A stretch of DNA of 64,000 bases from Alkalitalea saponilacus (GTDB lineage Bacteria > Bacteroidota > Bacteroidia > Bacteroidales > Marinilabiliaceae), in assembly GCF_900168165.1 (NCBI RefSeq), contig NZ_FUYV01000019.1:1-64000 (forward strand). The letters run 5' to 3'. This document shows positions 44,473 to 54,264 of this stretch, one piece after another. The position numbers and the translations under genes were made by a program. Positions within the stretch are counted from its first letter, which is position 1. Each line of letters begins with the position of its first letter. The notes below the pieces were generated by a model, which saw only the letters and a program-made list of their open reading frames with translations, had not been told where the DNA came from and did no database searches.

Positions 44473-45802
44473 TGGTGCCGGGACAATCCTTTATAAGTTC
44501 AGAAACATCCTGTTTCCATAATGTGTGATATTTCTCCAAAAGTTGTTCAGCCTGGGTAATTCCTGAATCAACAATTCTTTTCACCGGATGAAGGTAACAA
44601 CCTTCATCCTCTATTCCAAGAAGTTTTGCTCTTCGGGTTAGTCCTTCGGATGCCATTCGTACCACTTCACGACTGATTTGTAGCATGTTCAAATTGCCGG
44701 ATTGGGACCTAAGTCCCAATTTGGGCACTTGGCTACGAATCTCTTTTAAATTCTCCAGGTTCCATTGTGAGGCTATGCTCCAGGCTTCTTCCAGACTTTG
44801 TTCATCGTACATTAACCCCACCCAAAGTGCCGAAAGTGCAACGATGTGATTAATGCAACCGGCATCGGCACCGCGGAGTTCGATGAATCTTTTCAACCGC
44901 ACATCGGGAAAAACAGTAGAGACATGCGTATCCCAGTCTTCCATGGTGGGTTTCAACTCGTGCTCTCCGTTCAGAAACTGTCTGAAGGTGATGTTACCGG
45001 AAGAAAGGTATTCTCCATCGCGATAGATAAAATACATTGGCACATCCAGTAAATAATCGACCCAACGTTCAAAACCAAATCCTTCTTCAAATACCAGCGG
45101 GAGAAACCCGCAACGGTCGGGGTCGGTATCGTCCCATACACGTGCTCGGTAGCTCAAGTAACCGTTTGGTTTGCCCTCGGTAAAGGGAGAATTGGCAAAA
45201 ATGGCAGTAATTACCGGCTGAAACGCCTGTGCAACGCGCATTTTCTTCACCATATCCTGTTCATTGCCGTAATCCAGATTAACCTGAATGCAGGCTGTAC
45301 GGGTCATCATATCCAACCCGAGAGTTCCCCGTGTTGGCATATAATTACGCATATATTCGTAGCGTTTTTTTGGCATCCAGGGCACCTGTTCGCGGGTACT
45401 CAACGGGTCAAACCCAAGACAAAGACTGCCAACGCCAAATTCCTTGCAAATATTTTTAAGCATATCGAAGTGAAGACGAGTCTCTCTGTTGGTTTCATGA
45501 ACTGTTTTAAAGTTGCTGCCGGACAGTTCAAATTGCCCGCCCGGTTCGATGGTGATTGATGCACCGTTCTTCCTGAGAGCAATGATATTACCGGATTCAG
45601 TTACCGGCTTCCAGCCATCTGCTTTTTGCATGTATTGCATAATTTCAGCAATGCCGTGCGTGCCTCCATAGGCGGCTCTTTCCAACCGGTCTCTCAAAAA
45701 CAGAAATTGCTCATGCTCCGTGCCTATACCCCATCGGTCAGAAGATTTGCTCCCCGCCTCAAAATAGCGAATTAACTGGTCTTTATTTTCGATTATCTCC
45801 AC
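44462..45802 (-). CDS. gshA: Glutamate-cysteine ligase, GCS2/plant-like type
   Basis: A 446-residue enzyme that joins glutamate and cysteine. The opening RWGIGTEHEQFLF and ITIEPGGQFELSGS fit the plant/alphaproteobacterial type of ligase, as do the LCLGFDPLSTREQVPWMPKKRY and YRDGEYLSSGNITF segments. The following gene to the right (upstream in the transcript) is a GshF-like ATP-grasp enzyme, which would add glycine to give glutathione. Its end overlaps the first ABC gene by 11 bases. An ergothioneine-type (EgtA) or other gamma-glutamyl-cysteine use cannot be ruled out. Confidence 0.92.
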   Translation of the reverse strand: MEIIENKDQLIRYFEAGSKSSDRWGIGTEHEQFLFLRDRLERAAYGGTHGIAEIMQYMQKADGWKPVTESGNIIALRKNGASITIEPGGQFELSGSNFKTVHETNRETRLHFDMLKNICKEFGVGSLCLGFDPLSTREQVPWMPKKRYEYMRNYMPTRGTLGLDMMTRTACIQVNLDYGNEQDMVKKMRVAQAFQPVITAIFANSPFTEGKPNGYLSYRARVWDDTDPDRCGFLPLVFEEGFGFERWVDYLLDVPMYFIYRDGEYLSSGNITFRQFLNGEHELKPTMEDWDTHVSTVFPDVRLKRFIELRGADAGCINHIVALSALWVGLMYDEQSLEEAWSIASQWNLENLKEIRSQVPKLGLRSQSGNLNMLQISREVVRMASEGLTRRAKLLGIEDEGCYLHPVKRIVDSGITQAEQLLEKYHTLWKQDVSELIKDCPGTNDK

Positions 45803-45875
45803 GTTTTTGTATCTATTTAAAGAACTTAAGAATACTAGATATCAGACTGATAGGTTAGAGTAAGGAGAAAAACAT

Positions 45876-46877
45876 TTACTTACCGCTGAGAATACAATCC
45901 AATACATACTTTTCCACATGTCTGTTTTTTCCAATGTAGGGATAATTGTGCATGCTCAGCATGGCCGGGGCATTCAACTCTACTACTATGTATTTTTTTG
46001 GGGAAGGTATCCCTGCGATATCATTAATAATGATATCAATACCAGCCAACCGCAGACCCGCGGCGCGGGCTGCTTTTGAAGCAACATCCTTATAAAACGG
46101 AGGCATTTCATCGGTCACATCAATGCTATCTCCACCCGTGCTAAGGTTCGAGTTTTCACGTAAATAAACCTTTCGTCCTCTTTCCAGAATATCGTCAAGC
46201 GTCAGATTCTGTTGCGAAAGATGGCGCATGACCTCCTTATCCACCTTAATTTTTAGTAACGGATGGGTGTAATCTTCACCACGTCCTGCACTTTTTTCTT
46301 CAACGAGCTGCGCAATGGTTGAACTACCGTCACCAATCACATTGGCCGGTTCACGGTATGCTACGGCACGAACAGCATCATCCACTACCAGAAATCTGTA
46401 TTCCCTGCCGGTAAAAAACTCTTCTACAATTACCCTGTCGGAATATTCAAAAGCCGTTTCAATGGCCGATTTGGTATCGTCCATATTTTTCAGGTTAGCG
46501 CTGACAGCAATGCCATGGTCGGTATTGGCCGGTTTTGCCACAAGCGGAAATTGCAATCCTATAAGGTCGTTTACAGAATAACCCTTCTTTATAACAGCAC
46601 CTTGAGCACAAGAAATACCTGCACGTTTAAGAAACTGCTTGGTCATCCACTTATCGTTTGATATCCAATAGGCTATTAAACTGTTGGCATCTGATATGGT
46701 TCCTTCATGAATGATATACTCCCGGTTGTTATATGTTACTGCAATCAGGTTGTTCTTTTCATCAATGATTTCAAACGGCAATCCCCTTTTAATAATCTCT
46801 GCAATGATTATTTGGGTAGTGGCCTCAAATTGTTCATATCCTTTTAAAGGAGTGAACATATAATTAACATCCTGCAT
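45876..46877 (-). CDS. ATP-grasp enzyme, GshF C-terminal-like, probable glutathione synthetase
   Basis: A 333-residue ATP-grasp protein. LVAKPANTDHGIAVSANL (about 110), VIVEEFFTGREYRFLVVDD, RENSNLSTGGDSIDVTDEMP and the Mg-binding VELNAPAMLSMHNYPYIG are the same motif set found in the ATP-grasp half of fused GshF enzymes and cyanophycin synthetases. It is 73 bases before gshA, so a split GshF-like pair is likely. It is unlike classical GshB. It leads the transcript ATP-grasp, gshA, ABC, ABC. The acceptor amino acid (glycine) is assumed from this context. Confidence 0.82.
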   Translation of the reverse strand: MQDVNYMFTPLKGYEQFEATTQIIIAEIIKRGLPFEIIDEKNNLIAVTYNNREYIIHEGTISDANSLIAYWISNDKWMTKQFLKRAGISCAQGAVIKKGYSVNDLIGLQFPLVAKPANTDHGIAVSANLKNMDDTKSAIETAFEYSDRVIVEEFFTGREYRFLVVDDAVRAVAYREPANVIGDGSSTIAQLVEEKSAGRGEDYTHPLLKIKVDKEVMRHLSQQNLTLDDILERGRKVYLRENSNLSTGGDSIDVTDEMPPFYKDVASKAARAAGLRLAGIDIIINDIAGIPSPKKYIVVELNAPAMLSMHNYPYIGKNRHVEKYVLDCILSGK

Positions 46878-46909
46878 TGTTGATTGTTTTTAAAATCCTG
46901 TCAAAAATT

Positions 46910-46917
46910 CAAATTTA
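46910..46917 (-). promoter_or_regulatory. -7 element of the glutathione-ABC transcript
   Basis: On the minus strand TAAATTTG matches TAnnTTTG, about 33 bases before the ATG at 46877. Confidence 0.45.
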
Positions 46918-46932
46918 GCAATAATATATTGA

Positions 46933-46967
46933 GTTTATAGTTTAGGGTTTATAGTTTATAGTTTAGA
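46933..46967. repeat. 7-bp repeat array (GTTTATA type)
   Basis: Five tandem heptads: GTTTATA, GTTTAGG, GTTTATA, GTTTATA, GTTTAGA. It lies between the predicted ATP-grasp promoter and the terminator of the arabinofuranosidase gene. Confidence 0.75.
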
Positions 46968-46993
46968 GCTTACCGGAATAATAAAAAACAAAA

Positions 46994-47019
46994 CCCCTTG
47001 CACTTAAAGGTGCAAGGGG
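46994..47019 (-). terminator. Terminator after the arabinofuranosidase gene
   Basis: CCCCTTGCAC/GTGCAAGGGG, a perfect 10-bp stem with loop TTAAAG; on the minus strand a T-rich run (TTTTGTTTTTT) follows. Confidence 0.9.
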
Positions 47020-47047
47020 TGTAAAATGTTTATAAAACTGGTATTAA

Positions 47048-48604
47048 TTATTCCATTTCAAAAGTAACTACTGAGTATGGAGGTATAACAACCTGCAGAT
47101 TGCCAGCTGTAAGCTCATATCCGGCAAATTCGGCCGGAGCAACAACATTTGGGTTATCGTAGGTGTTATGAGAGTTAAACTCAGGTGCCGTAAGGATGGT
47201 AGCCTTCAACACCCTATTTGCATTACCACCAGAAATGTCAACATCAATTGTTAAAGTTTCTGATGCATGAAGATTACTTAAACCGACAAAAACTTTTCCA
47301 TCTTTGGTTGATGCCGTACCCGTGATGGCAGGTATGGTCTCATTCTCAAAAGCGTATTTTTCAGTGGTTATTTCAACCGGTATATACGTTGCATTCTGAT
47401 TGAATTTATACATGTTAAACACATGATAAGTGGGAGTCAGAATCATTCTGTCACCATCGGTTAAAATCATGGCCTGAAGAACATTCACCATTTGAGCGAT
47501 GTTGGCCATTTGTACTCTGCGGGCATGCCTGTGGAAAATATCAAAAGTTAAAGAAGCTATTAATGCATCGCGCATCGAGTTTTGTTGGTGCAGAAAAGCC
47601 GGATTGGTTCCGGGTTCCGGATCCGTCCATATTCCCCATTCATCCATGTACAGTTCAACACGTCCTTCGGGATCATATCTGTCCATAATTTCGATATGAC
47701 CTTTTAAAAGTTCATCCATTCTTAGCGCATTTCTAAGTGCGCTAAAATAAAGATCTTCATCGAATCCGGTTGCTTCAGATTTAATTCCCCAATCACCTGT
47801 TGGAATCGTATAATAATGTAATGAAAGAGCCTCCATATGATTGCGACCTTCACGCATAAGAACCTCTGTCCAATGATAATAAAACTGATGAGAACCACAT
47901 CCCACACGAATCATATCCGAACCTCCATATTGGCGGGCAAAAACAGAATACTGACGCATCAGATTTACATAAAATTCCGGAGTCATCTCCCCTCCGCATC
48001 CCCAGCTCTCGTTGCCAATACCTAAGAACTTAACATCCCAAGGTTCTTCACGGCCATTCTCGCGCCGCCAGTTTGCCATTGGAATATCCTGATCTGATGT
48101 CATGTATTCAATCCATTCTATCATTTCTCGAACGCTGCCACTTCCAACATTTGCAGCAATATAGGCATCAGCACCAAGGATTTGGCAAAGCTCAAGAAAT
48201 TCATGAGTTCCAAAGCTGTTATCCTCTACATCTCCGCCCCAGAAAACATTTACCAGCTTAGGTCTTTCACTCCGTGGGCCAACGCCGTCTTTCCAGTTGT
48301 ATGTATCGGCAAAACAGCCACCCGGCCATCTTAATACAGGAACTTGCAATTCTTTAAGAGCTTCCAGAACATCTAAACGATACCCTTTGTAATTTGGAAT
48401 ATCTGAATCGGGGCCGACCCATATTCCATCATAAACGCAGCGTCCAAGGTGTTCTGCAAAATGTCCGTAAACATCCTTATTGATAACCAGTTCTGCTTGA
48501 TCAAAGTTTAAGAATATTTGGTTGCCCTTAACAACCTTTTCGTCATTAGTCGCACACCCAATCAGAAGTGCAACTACCATTAGTAATAAAATAGATTTCT
48601 TCAT
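47048..48604 (-). CDS. Alpha-L-arabinofuranosidase, GH51, lipoprotein
   Basis: A 518-residue glycoside hydrolase that releases arabinofuranose from arabinoxylan or arabinan. A lipoprotein signal peptide ends at Cys17 (LLIGC). The acid/base Glu199 is in GIGNESWGCGGE and the nucleophile Glu322 in LYMDEWGIW, both typical of GH51. A beta-rich C-terminal domain follows (IDVDISGGN, to VVIPPYSVVTFEM). The enzyme is expected on the periplasmic face of a membrane or at the cell surface. It lies next to the xylose operon but after a terminator, so it probably has its own promoter; 263 bases separate it from xylE. The combination suggests arabinoxylan use. Confidence 0.93.
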   Translation of the reverse strand: MKKSILLLMVVALLIGCATNDEKVVKGNQIFLNFDQAELVINKDVYGHFAEHLGRCVYDGIWVGPDSDIPNYKGYRLDVLEALKELQVPVLRWPGGCFADTYNWKDGVGPRSERPKLVNVFWGGDVEDNSFGTHEFLELCQILGADAYIAANVGSGSVREMIEWIEYMTSDQDIPMANWRRENGREEPWDVKFLGIGNESWGCGGEMTPEFYVNLMRQYSVFARQYGGSDMIRVGCGSHQFYYHWTEVLMREGRNHMEALSLHYYTIPTGDWGIKSEATGFDEDLYFSALRNALRMDELLKGHIEIMDRYDPEGRVELYMDEWGIWTDPEPGTNPAFLHQQNSMRDALIASLTFDIFHRHARRVQMANIAQMVNVLQAMILTDGDRMILTPTYHVFNMYKFNQNATYIPVEITTEKYAFENETIPAITGTASTKDGKVFVGLSNLHASETLTIDVDISGGNANRVLKATILTAPEFNSHNTYDNPNVVAPAEFAGYELTAGNLQVVIPPYSVVTFEME

Positions 48605-48810
48605 CAGTAATTAGGATTTTGATTAATGTTTAAACTTCACATATAACTGAAAGATTAAGTTACTACTCTAATAACTCTTTTATTAAGAGATATATAAAAC
48701 AATTTGTCAATCTAAAGTAAGAGAAATTATTAAACCCTCCAACCTTTCAATAAACAAAATTTAACTTTTAATCTGTGAATTATTGTAATAAACATTCTTT
48801 CTCAAAAAAG

Positions 48811-48840
48811 AACCGGAACTCTTCTTTAAGAATTCCGGTT
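48811..48840 (-). terminator. Terminator after xylE
   Basis: AACCGGAA/TTCCGGTT flank an imperfect stem (48811-48840); on the minus strand a CTTTTTT run follows. It ends the xylose operon. Confidence 0.8.
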
Positions 48841-48867
48841 CCAAACCAAATCTATGAAAAAAAAGGA

Positions 48868-50256
48868 CTATTTTTTCCAAAGGGCTTCCATTTGCTCCAA
48901 TGTTTTCCCTTTGGTTTCGGGTACAATTTTCCAGACAAATATGGCCGAGATCACACTCATCACTCCATATAATCCATAAGTAAATGCTTCGTTTACACTA
49001 ATAAGAAATGGAAATGTAGAACTTACCATAAAATTTGCAATCCATTGAGCAGCCACAGCAATAGCAACGGCCTTTCCCCTGATATTGTTGGGGAATATTT
49101 CAGAAATTAAAACCCAACAGATAGGTCCCCAAGACATCATAAATGATGCACTATAAACAATAATGAAAATAAGAGTTCCAATACCTATAATCTGAAAATA
49201 AGACATCAGTCCTATTGCAAACATGCCGATGGCCATTCCTATGGAACCTATTATCAAAAGGGGTTTACGACCAAATTTATCTACTGTCATAATTGCTACC
49301 ACAGTGAACAAAATATTCACCACTCCCATAACGACTGTCTGCATCATTGAAACATCTGTTGCACTTCCTGCCATATTTTGGAATATACGGGGAGCATAGT
49401 AGAGGACTACATTTATACCAACAAATTGTTGAAACACCGACAACAGGATACCGATAATTACAACAAGTTTTCCGTATGAGAATATTTTGGCAGCCGACAC
49501 TTTAACGGTAGATTTTATTTCCGTCATGATTTCCTGTGCTCTATCCCGACCGTTAATTCGGGTCAGAATAGACATGGCCTTTTCATCTTCGCGATTTAGA
49601 GCAAGATAACGGGGTGTTTCAGGTACAAGGAAAAGCAATGTACCAAAAAGGGCTGCAGGTATGGCTTCTGATGCAAACATCCATCGCCATCCGATGCTGT
49701 TTATCCATTCAAGAGGCTGCCCCTGAGCAATTCCCCAATTAACAAAATAGACAACCAACATACCAAAAATGATGGCAAATTGGTTGAGAGAAACCAAACG
49801 TCCTCGGATGTTTGCGGGAGCAATTTCAGCTATGTACATTGGACAAATGGCTGAAGCAAGACCAACTCCGATACCTCCAAGCACCCGGAACATGTTAAAA
49901 GTGACCAGCAAACCAACAGATGCTTCCCCGAACGGGAACAGAAACATCTCAGGATAAGCGGATCCGATAGCTGATGTAAAAAATAGGAAAGCAGCAAGCT
50001 GCAGGGCTCTTTTTCTACCCAAACGATTTGCGAAAACTCCCGATAAAGCACCACCAATTACACATCCAATCAATGCGCTTGAGGTTGTAATTCCGTGTAC
50101 AAAATCATTTAAACCAAGAGCATGGGCAAAAAAGACCTGAAGCGAACCTTCTGCTCCTGAAATCACTGCTGTATCGTAACCAAACAACAACCCACCAAGC
50201 GTTGCCACAAGGGTTAAACCAACAACATATAGCTTATTCTGACCGTTATTCTGCAT
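48868..50256 (-). CDS. xylE: Sugar porter of the MFS family, XylE-like
   Basis: A 462-residue transporter with about 12 membrane helices. MFS signatures are GRKRALQLAAFLFF after helix 2-3, the mid-loop PETPRYLALNRE (about residue 210), DKFGRKPLL, and the C-terminal PETKGKTLEQME, all marks of the sugar-porter group. Located 107 bases after xylA in the same direction, it very likely imports xylose by proton symport. The start is an ATG at 50256. A perfect hairpin lies in the gap to xylA. Confidence 0.92.
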   Translation of the reverse strand: MQNNGQNKLYVVGLTLVATLGGLLFGYDTAVISGAEGSLQVFFAHALGLNDFVHGITTSSALIGCVIGGALSGVFANRLGRKRALQLAAFLFFTSAIGSAYPEMFLFPFGEASVGLLVTFNMFRVLGGIGVGLASAICPMYIAEIAPANIRGRLVSLNQFAIIFGMLVVYFVNWGIAQGQPLEWINSIGWRWMFASEAIPAALFGTLLFLVPETPRYLALNREDEKAMSILTRINGRDRAQEIMTEIKSTVKVSAAKIFSYGKLVVIIGILLSVFQQFVGINVVLYYAPRIFQNMAGSATDVSMMQTVVMGVVNILFTVVAIMTVDKFGRKPLLIIGSIGMAIGMFAIGLMSYFQIIGIGTLIFIIVYSASFMMSWGPICWVLISEIFPNNIRGKAVAIAVAAQWIANFMVSSTFPFLISVNEAFTYGLYGVMSVISAIFVWKIVPETKGKTLEQMEALWKK

Positions 50257-50330
50257 TCTAAAAGATTTAAATCAAGATTTGGGATCTGTTTTAACTAACT
50301 CTGAATAACAATGATAAGGGATCAAATGAA

Positions 50331-50354
50331 GATAGCCGGATAACTCCGGCTATC
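50331..50354. promoter_or_regulatory. Hairpin between xylA and xylE
   Basis: GATAGCCGGA and TCCGGCTATC pair perfectly around TAAC. No T run follows on the minus strand, so it is more likely an mRNA-stabilising or partial-termination structure that sets xylE expression below xylA. Confidence 0.55.
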
Positions 50355-50363
50355 TCGTAAAAA

Positions 50364-51692
50364 TTAGATATAAAGATTGATAAGTTGTTCGTACAACTCT
50401 TGCTTTCCACTGATTCTGGCAGGTTCTCCATTTTGAGCAGCAAAATTGCGCAGATCTTCAAGAGTTAATTTACCAGCTTCGAATTCGGCACCTTTGCCGC
50501 TATCATAAGAGGCATAACGAGCAGCACGCATCTTTTTGTAATCTGAGTCGCTTAAAACTTTATCAGCAATAACAAGAGAGCGGGCAAAAACATCCATTGC
50601 TGATACATGAGCAATAAAGATGTCCTCAAGATCGGTTGAATTACGACGGATTTTTGCATCAAAGTTTACACCACCAGTCTGGAAACCTCCTGCCTCAAGA
50701 ATAACAAGCATGGCTTCAGCAGTTTCGTAAATGTTGATCGGGAACTGGTCGGTATCCCATCCGTTTTGGTAATCACCGCGGTTTGCATCTATAGAACCAA
50801 GCATACCGGCATCAGCAGCAACCTGTAATTCATGCTGGAAAGTGTGACTCGCTAGAGTCGCATGGTTTACTTCTATATTAACTTTAAAATCTTTCTCTAG
50901 ACCATACTGACGAAGGAAACCAATTACAGTAGCTGAATCGAAATCATACTGATGTTTGGTTGGCTCCATTGGTTTTGGCTCAATATAGAAACATCCCTTA
51001 AAACCTTGCTTACGAGCATAATCGCGGGCCATAGAAAGGAATCTTCCCATATGTTCAAGTTCACGTTTCATATTGGTATTCAAAAGGCTCATGTAACCTT
51101 CACGACCACCCCAGAAAGTATAACCTTCACCACCCAAAGCAATGGTAGCATCAATGGCATTCTTAACTTGTGTTCCGGCGTAAGCCAAAGCAGCAAAATC
51201 AGGATTGGTTGAAGCTCCGTTCATATATCGAGGATTGCTGAATACGTTGGCAGTTCCCCACAACAGTTTAACGCCAGAAGCAGCCTGCTTGGCTTTGGCA
51301 TAGTCAACAATAGATTGCATGTTCTTCTCGTACTCAGCAATTGAAGACCCTTCACTTACTAAATCAATGTCGTGGAAGCAGTAATAAGGCACACCTAACT
51401 TGGTGAAAAACTCAAATGCGGCGTCCATTTTATTTTTAGCCTCTTCGATTGCATCACCAGCTCCTAACCAAGGATACTTTTGTGTACCAGGACCAAATGG
51501 GTCTCCACCCAATCCGCAGAAGGTATGCCAATATGAAACTGCAAAGCGCAGATGCTCCTTCATGGTTTTACCGCCAACCACTTGGTCTGCGTTATACCAT
51601 TTAAATGCCAAAGGATTTTTTGATTCTTTTCCTTCGAACTTAATTTCCCCAATTCCGGGAAAATACTCTTTGTTTCCTAAAGTAACGCTCAT
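50364..51692 (-). CDS. xylA: Xylose isomerase
   Basis: A 442-residue metal-dependent enzyme that converts D-xylose to D-xylulose. Typical segments are the N-terminal [17 protein letters not shown], the catalytic His in [10 protein letters not shown], the [14 protein letters not shown] metal region and [18 protein letters not shown]. The length is that of the class II (longer) group. It is 20 bases from xylB and shares its direction. The last residues ([19 protein letters not shown]) are as in other Bacteroidota forms. Confidence 0.97.
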   Translation of the reverse strand: MSVTLGNKEYFPGIGEIKFEGKESKNPLAFKWYNADQVVGGKTMKEHLRFAVSYWHTFCGLGGDPFGPGTQKYPWLGAGDAIEEAKNKMDAAFEFFTKLGVPYYCFHDIDLVSEGSSIAEYEKNMQSIVDYAKAKQAASGVKLLWGTANVFSNPRYMNGASTNPDFAALAYAGTQVKNAIDATIALGGEGYTFWGGREGYMSLLNTNMKRELEHMGRFLSMARDYARKQGFKGCFYIEPKPMEPTKHQYDFDSATVIGFLRQYGLEKDFKVNIEVNHATLASHTFQHELQVAADAGMLGSIDANRGDYQNGWDTDQFPINIYETAEAMLVILEAGGFQTGGVNFDAKIRRNSTDLEDIFIAHVSAMDVFARSLVIADKVLSDSDYKKMRAARYASYDSGKGAEFEAGKLTLEDLRNFAAQNGEPARISGKQELYEQLINLYI

Positions 51693-51712
51693 AATATAAA
51701 ATAATTAATCTG

Positions 51713-53185
51713 TTAGAACTTTAAATTAAATTTCCAATTTTTATAGGCATCTTCAACCGCATTCTTTTCATTGTTTGGTTGAATGGTCTCAAGACATGTC
51801 AAGTTATCAAATGCTTCCGAAGCATTTTTATACAAGCCTGCCCCCAATGCTGCTCCACGTGCAGCACCTAATGCACCGTCGGTATCATATAGCTCAATTT
51901 TTGCTCCGAGTACATTAGCCATGGTTTGGCGGAACAAAGGACTCAAAAACATATTAGCCTTTCCTGCACGTACCACAGAAGTTTTAATCCCCATCTCTCC
52001 CATGATATCGACTCCGTAACGGAAACTAAAAGCAATGCCTTCCTGCGCCGCTCTCAACACATGAGATTGATTGTGAATATTAAAACTCAAGCCTTTTAGT
52101 TCTGCTCCGGGATTGGCATTACCCAGAACTCTCTCTGCTCCGTTTCCGAATGGATAAAACAATAATCCATCAGCGCCTGCAGAAACTTTCATAGCTTCAT
52201 CATTCATAGCAGGATAATCAATACCTCCTGCGACATTCCTTCTTAACCATGAGTTGAGAATCCCTGTTCCGTTTATACAGAGTAATACACCTAAACGCTT
52301 TTGTTCTTCGTTATGATTAACATGCGCAAAAGTGTTAACCCGTGATTGTTCATCTCTGGCAAGGCGATCGTTTACGCCATAAACAACACCCGATGTACCA
52401 GCGGTTGCAGCTACCTCGCCCGGTTCAAGCACATTTAAAGAGAATGCGTTATTTGGCTGATCACCTGCACGATAACTAACAGGAATTCCTGCCGGAATTC
52501 CTAACTCAGCGGCGATCGTATCTGAAACTTTTGCTTGTTCAGAAAAAACCGGTACGATTTCTGGTATTAGATCAGAAGAAAAACCATAGTAATCAAACAA
52601 ATCATTGGCAACATTCTCTTTTTTGAAATCCCACATAATTCCTTCCGACAACCCTGTGACTGTAGTCTGCTTTTCCCCAGTAAGACGATAGGCGATGTAG
52701 TCACCCGGAAGCATAATTTTATCAATGGTGGCGTATAATTCCGGTTCATTTTCTTTTACCCATTTTAGTTTTGAGGCAGTAAAATTACCGGGAGAATTCA
52801 GACAACTGTTCAAACAGTAGTCACTACCCAATTCCTTGAAAGCCTTATCGCCTATCTCAACTGCACGGCTGTCACACCAGATAATCGAAGGCCTAACTAC
52901 ATCGCCATTCTTATCCAAGGCAACCAATCCATGCATTTGATAAGATATACCTATTGCTTTTATTTCAGCTTTATTAATGGCAGCGTTCTTCAGAACATCA
53001 GCAAGGGCATTTTTCATATTTTCCCACCATTGCAATGGCTCCTGTTCTGCCCATCCAGCTTTAACAGCTAGGATTGGCATCTCTTCAGATGGATAAAATG
53101 CTGAAGCAACGCATTTCCCATTTGTAAGATTCAATAAACTAACTTTCACTGAAGAGCTTCCTACATCAATTCCTAAAGTATACAT
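51713..53185 (-). CDS. xylB: Xylulokinase
   Basis: A 490-residue FGGY-family kinase that phosphorylates D-xylulose. It opens YTLGIDVGSSSVKVSLL, the ATP-binding start of the family; SYQMHGLVALDKNGDVVRPSIIWCD is the xylulokinase-type substrate region; MWDFKKENVANDLFDYYG and AGDQPNNAFSLNVLEPGEVAATAGTSGVV follow. Family domains are complete. It sits 42 bases after the GntR regulator and 20 bases before xylA. One operon with xylR, xylA and xylE. Confidence 0.95.
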   Translation of the reverse strand: MYTLGIDVGSSSVKVSLLNLTNGKCVASAFYPSEEMPILAVKAGWAEQEPLQWWENMKNALADVLKNAAINKAEIKAIGISYQMHGLVALDKNGDVVRPSIIWCDSRAVEIGDKAFKELGSDYCLNSCLNSPGNFTASKLKWVKENEPELYATIDKIMLPGDYIAYRLTGEKQTTVTGLSEGIMWDFKKENVANDLFDYYGFSSDLIPEIVPVFSEQAKVSDTIAAELGIPAGIPVSYRAGDQPNNAFSLNVLEPGEVAATAGTSGVVYGVNDRLARDEQSRVNTFAHVNHNEEQKRLGVLLCINGTGILNSWLRRNVAGGIDYPAMNDEAMKVSAGADGLLFYPFGNGAERVLGNANPGAELKGLSFNIHNQSHVLRAAQEGIAFSFRYGVDIMGEMGIKTSVVRAGKANMFLSPLFRQTMANVLGAKIELYDTDGALGAARGAALGAGLYKNASEAFDNLTCLETIQPNNEKNAVEDAYKNWKFNLKF

Positions 53186-53227
53186 AAATTTTCAGTCTGT
53201 TCTGTTCTGTTTAATATTATAATTTTT

Positions 53228-54235
53228 TTACAAGGACTCGCGTACTAATATTCGTGTTGGTACACAATACTGCATCGTTGTATCTCCTGAAACAAACTCA
53301 GCTGCCTTTTGACCCATTAATTTAAAGTCAGTGGTAATCACGGTAATGCCTTTATATATAAATTTCTTCATAGGTGTTTCGTTATATGAAATAATACCGG
53401 TATTCACACCTGGCTCGAGTTTTTTCTCCCTACATTGATCAAGAAATTTTCCCAACATCCGGTCGCTAACGCTAAAATAAATGACACCATCCCTTACTTC
53501 AAAGTTTTCCGGATCTCTGGAAACCACATGTGGAATGTTATTTTCAATACAATATTTACAAAAATACTCTACCGATTCGTATGGATGATTAGTATAGTCC
53601 GGATAAAGGAAAACAGCTTCACGATATTTCTTGATTAAATGCGATACGCTTTGAAGACCTTCAAAAACAGATTGCCCAAAATCCTGATACAACATATTAC
53701 TGGTAGGTTTGGAATAGATGTTCCAATCGACAATCAGCAATTTCTCTGATGGTATCATTTCAAGGATTTGATGCATTTCAGTTGCATCAAAAGGCATTAC
53801 AACGTATTTAGTGTATTTCCCTATACTCTCTTCAATTTGCCGGCGAAAGACATCAATATTGTAGTGATGAAAATGCACATCGGCCATAACATTTGTCGGA
53901 AGATTCTTGGTAAAGGAGTCATAGAGAACTTCCTTATATGCCTTAAAAGTATCGAGGAAAAGAAAAACTCTGCGAACCTCACGGGCAACAAAGTAACCTT
54001 TGTTTGGCACTGAATCAATAACACCTTGTTCTTTAAGAATGGAATAAGCCTTAAAAACCGTATCACGACTTAAACTGTACTCTTTACAAATCTGGTTGAC
54101 CGATGGCAAATGATCACCAACACTGAGTCTGTTCTCAGAAATTGCATGATTAACTGAATCGATCAGTTGCCGGAATTTAGGTACATCTTCTCCGGTATTT
54201 AATTGAAACTTAAAGACTTTTTTCTTTTTTGACAT
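53228..54235 (-). CDS. xylR: GntR-family regulator with sugar-binding domain (XylR type)
   Basis: A 335-residue regulator. The N-terminal GntR winged helix (about residues 10-80; LPSVNQICKEYSLSRDTVFKAYSILKEQGVIDSVPNKGYFVA) is joined to a LacI-type periplasmic-binding-like effector domain (about 85-330; VFLFLDTFKAYKEVLYDSF, GIISYNETPMKKFIYKGITVITTDF, CVPTRILVRESL). This chimera is the usual Bacteroidota XylR. The frame begins at a TTG (54277), but the -7 element TATCTTTG at 54264-54257 would be inside it, so the ATG at 54235 is chosen. It leads the xylose operon and probably represses or induces it in response to xylose. Confidence 0.9.
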   Translation of the reverse strand: MSKKKKVFKFQLNTGEDVPKFRQLIDSVNHAISENRLSVGDHLPSVNQICKEYSLSRDTVFKAYSILKEQGVIDSVPNKGYFVAREVRRVFLFLDTFKAYKEVLYDSFTKNLPTNVMADVHFHHYNIDVFRRQIEESIGKYTKYVVMPFDATEMHQILEMIPSEKLLIVDWNIYSKPTSNMLYQDFGQSVFEGLQSVSHLIKKYREAVFLYPDYTNHPYESVEYFCKYCIENNIPHVVSRDPENFEVRDGVIYFSVSDRMLGKFLDQCREKKLEPGVNTGIISYNETPMKKFIYKGITVITTDFKLMGQKAAEFVSGDTTMQYCVPTRILVRESL

Positions 54236-54256
54236 AGTGTTCTGGTCTGGTAGGGT

Positions 54257-54264
54257 CAAAGATA
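54257..54264 (-). promoter_or_regulatory. -7 element of the xyl operon
   Basis: On the minus strand TATCTTTG matches TAnnTTTG, about 22 bases before the ATG at 54235. It supports the later start of xylR. Confidence 0.5.
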
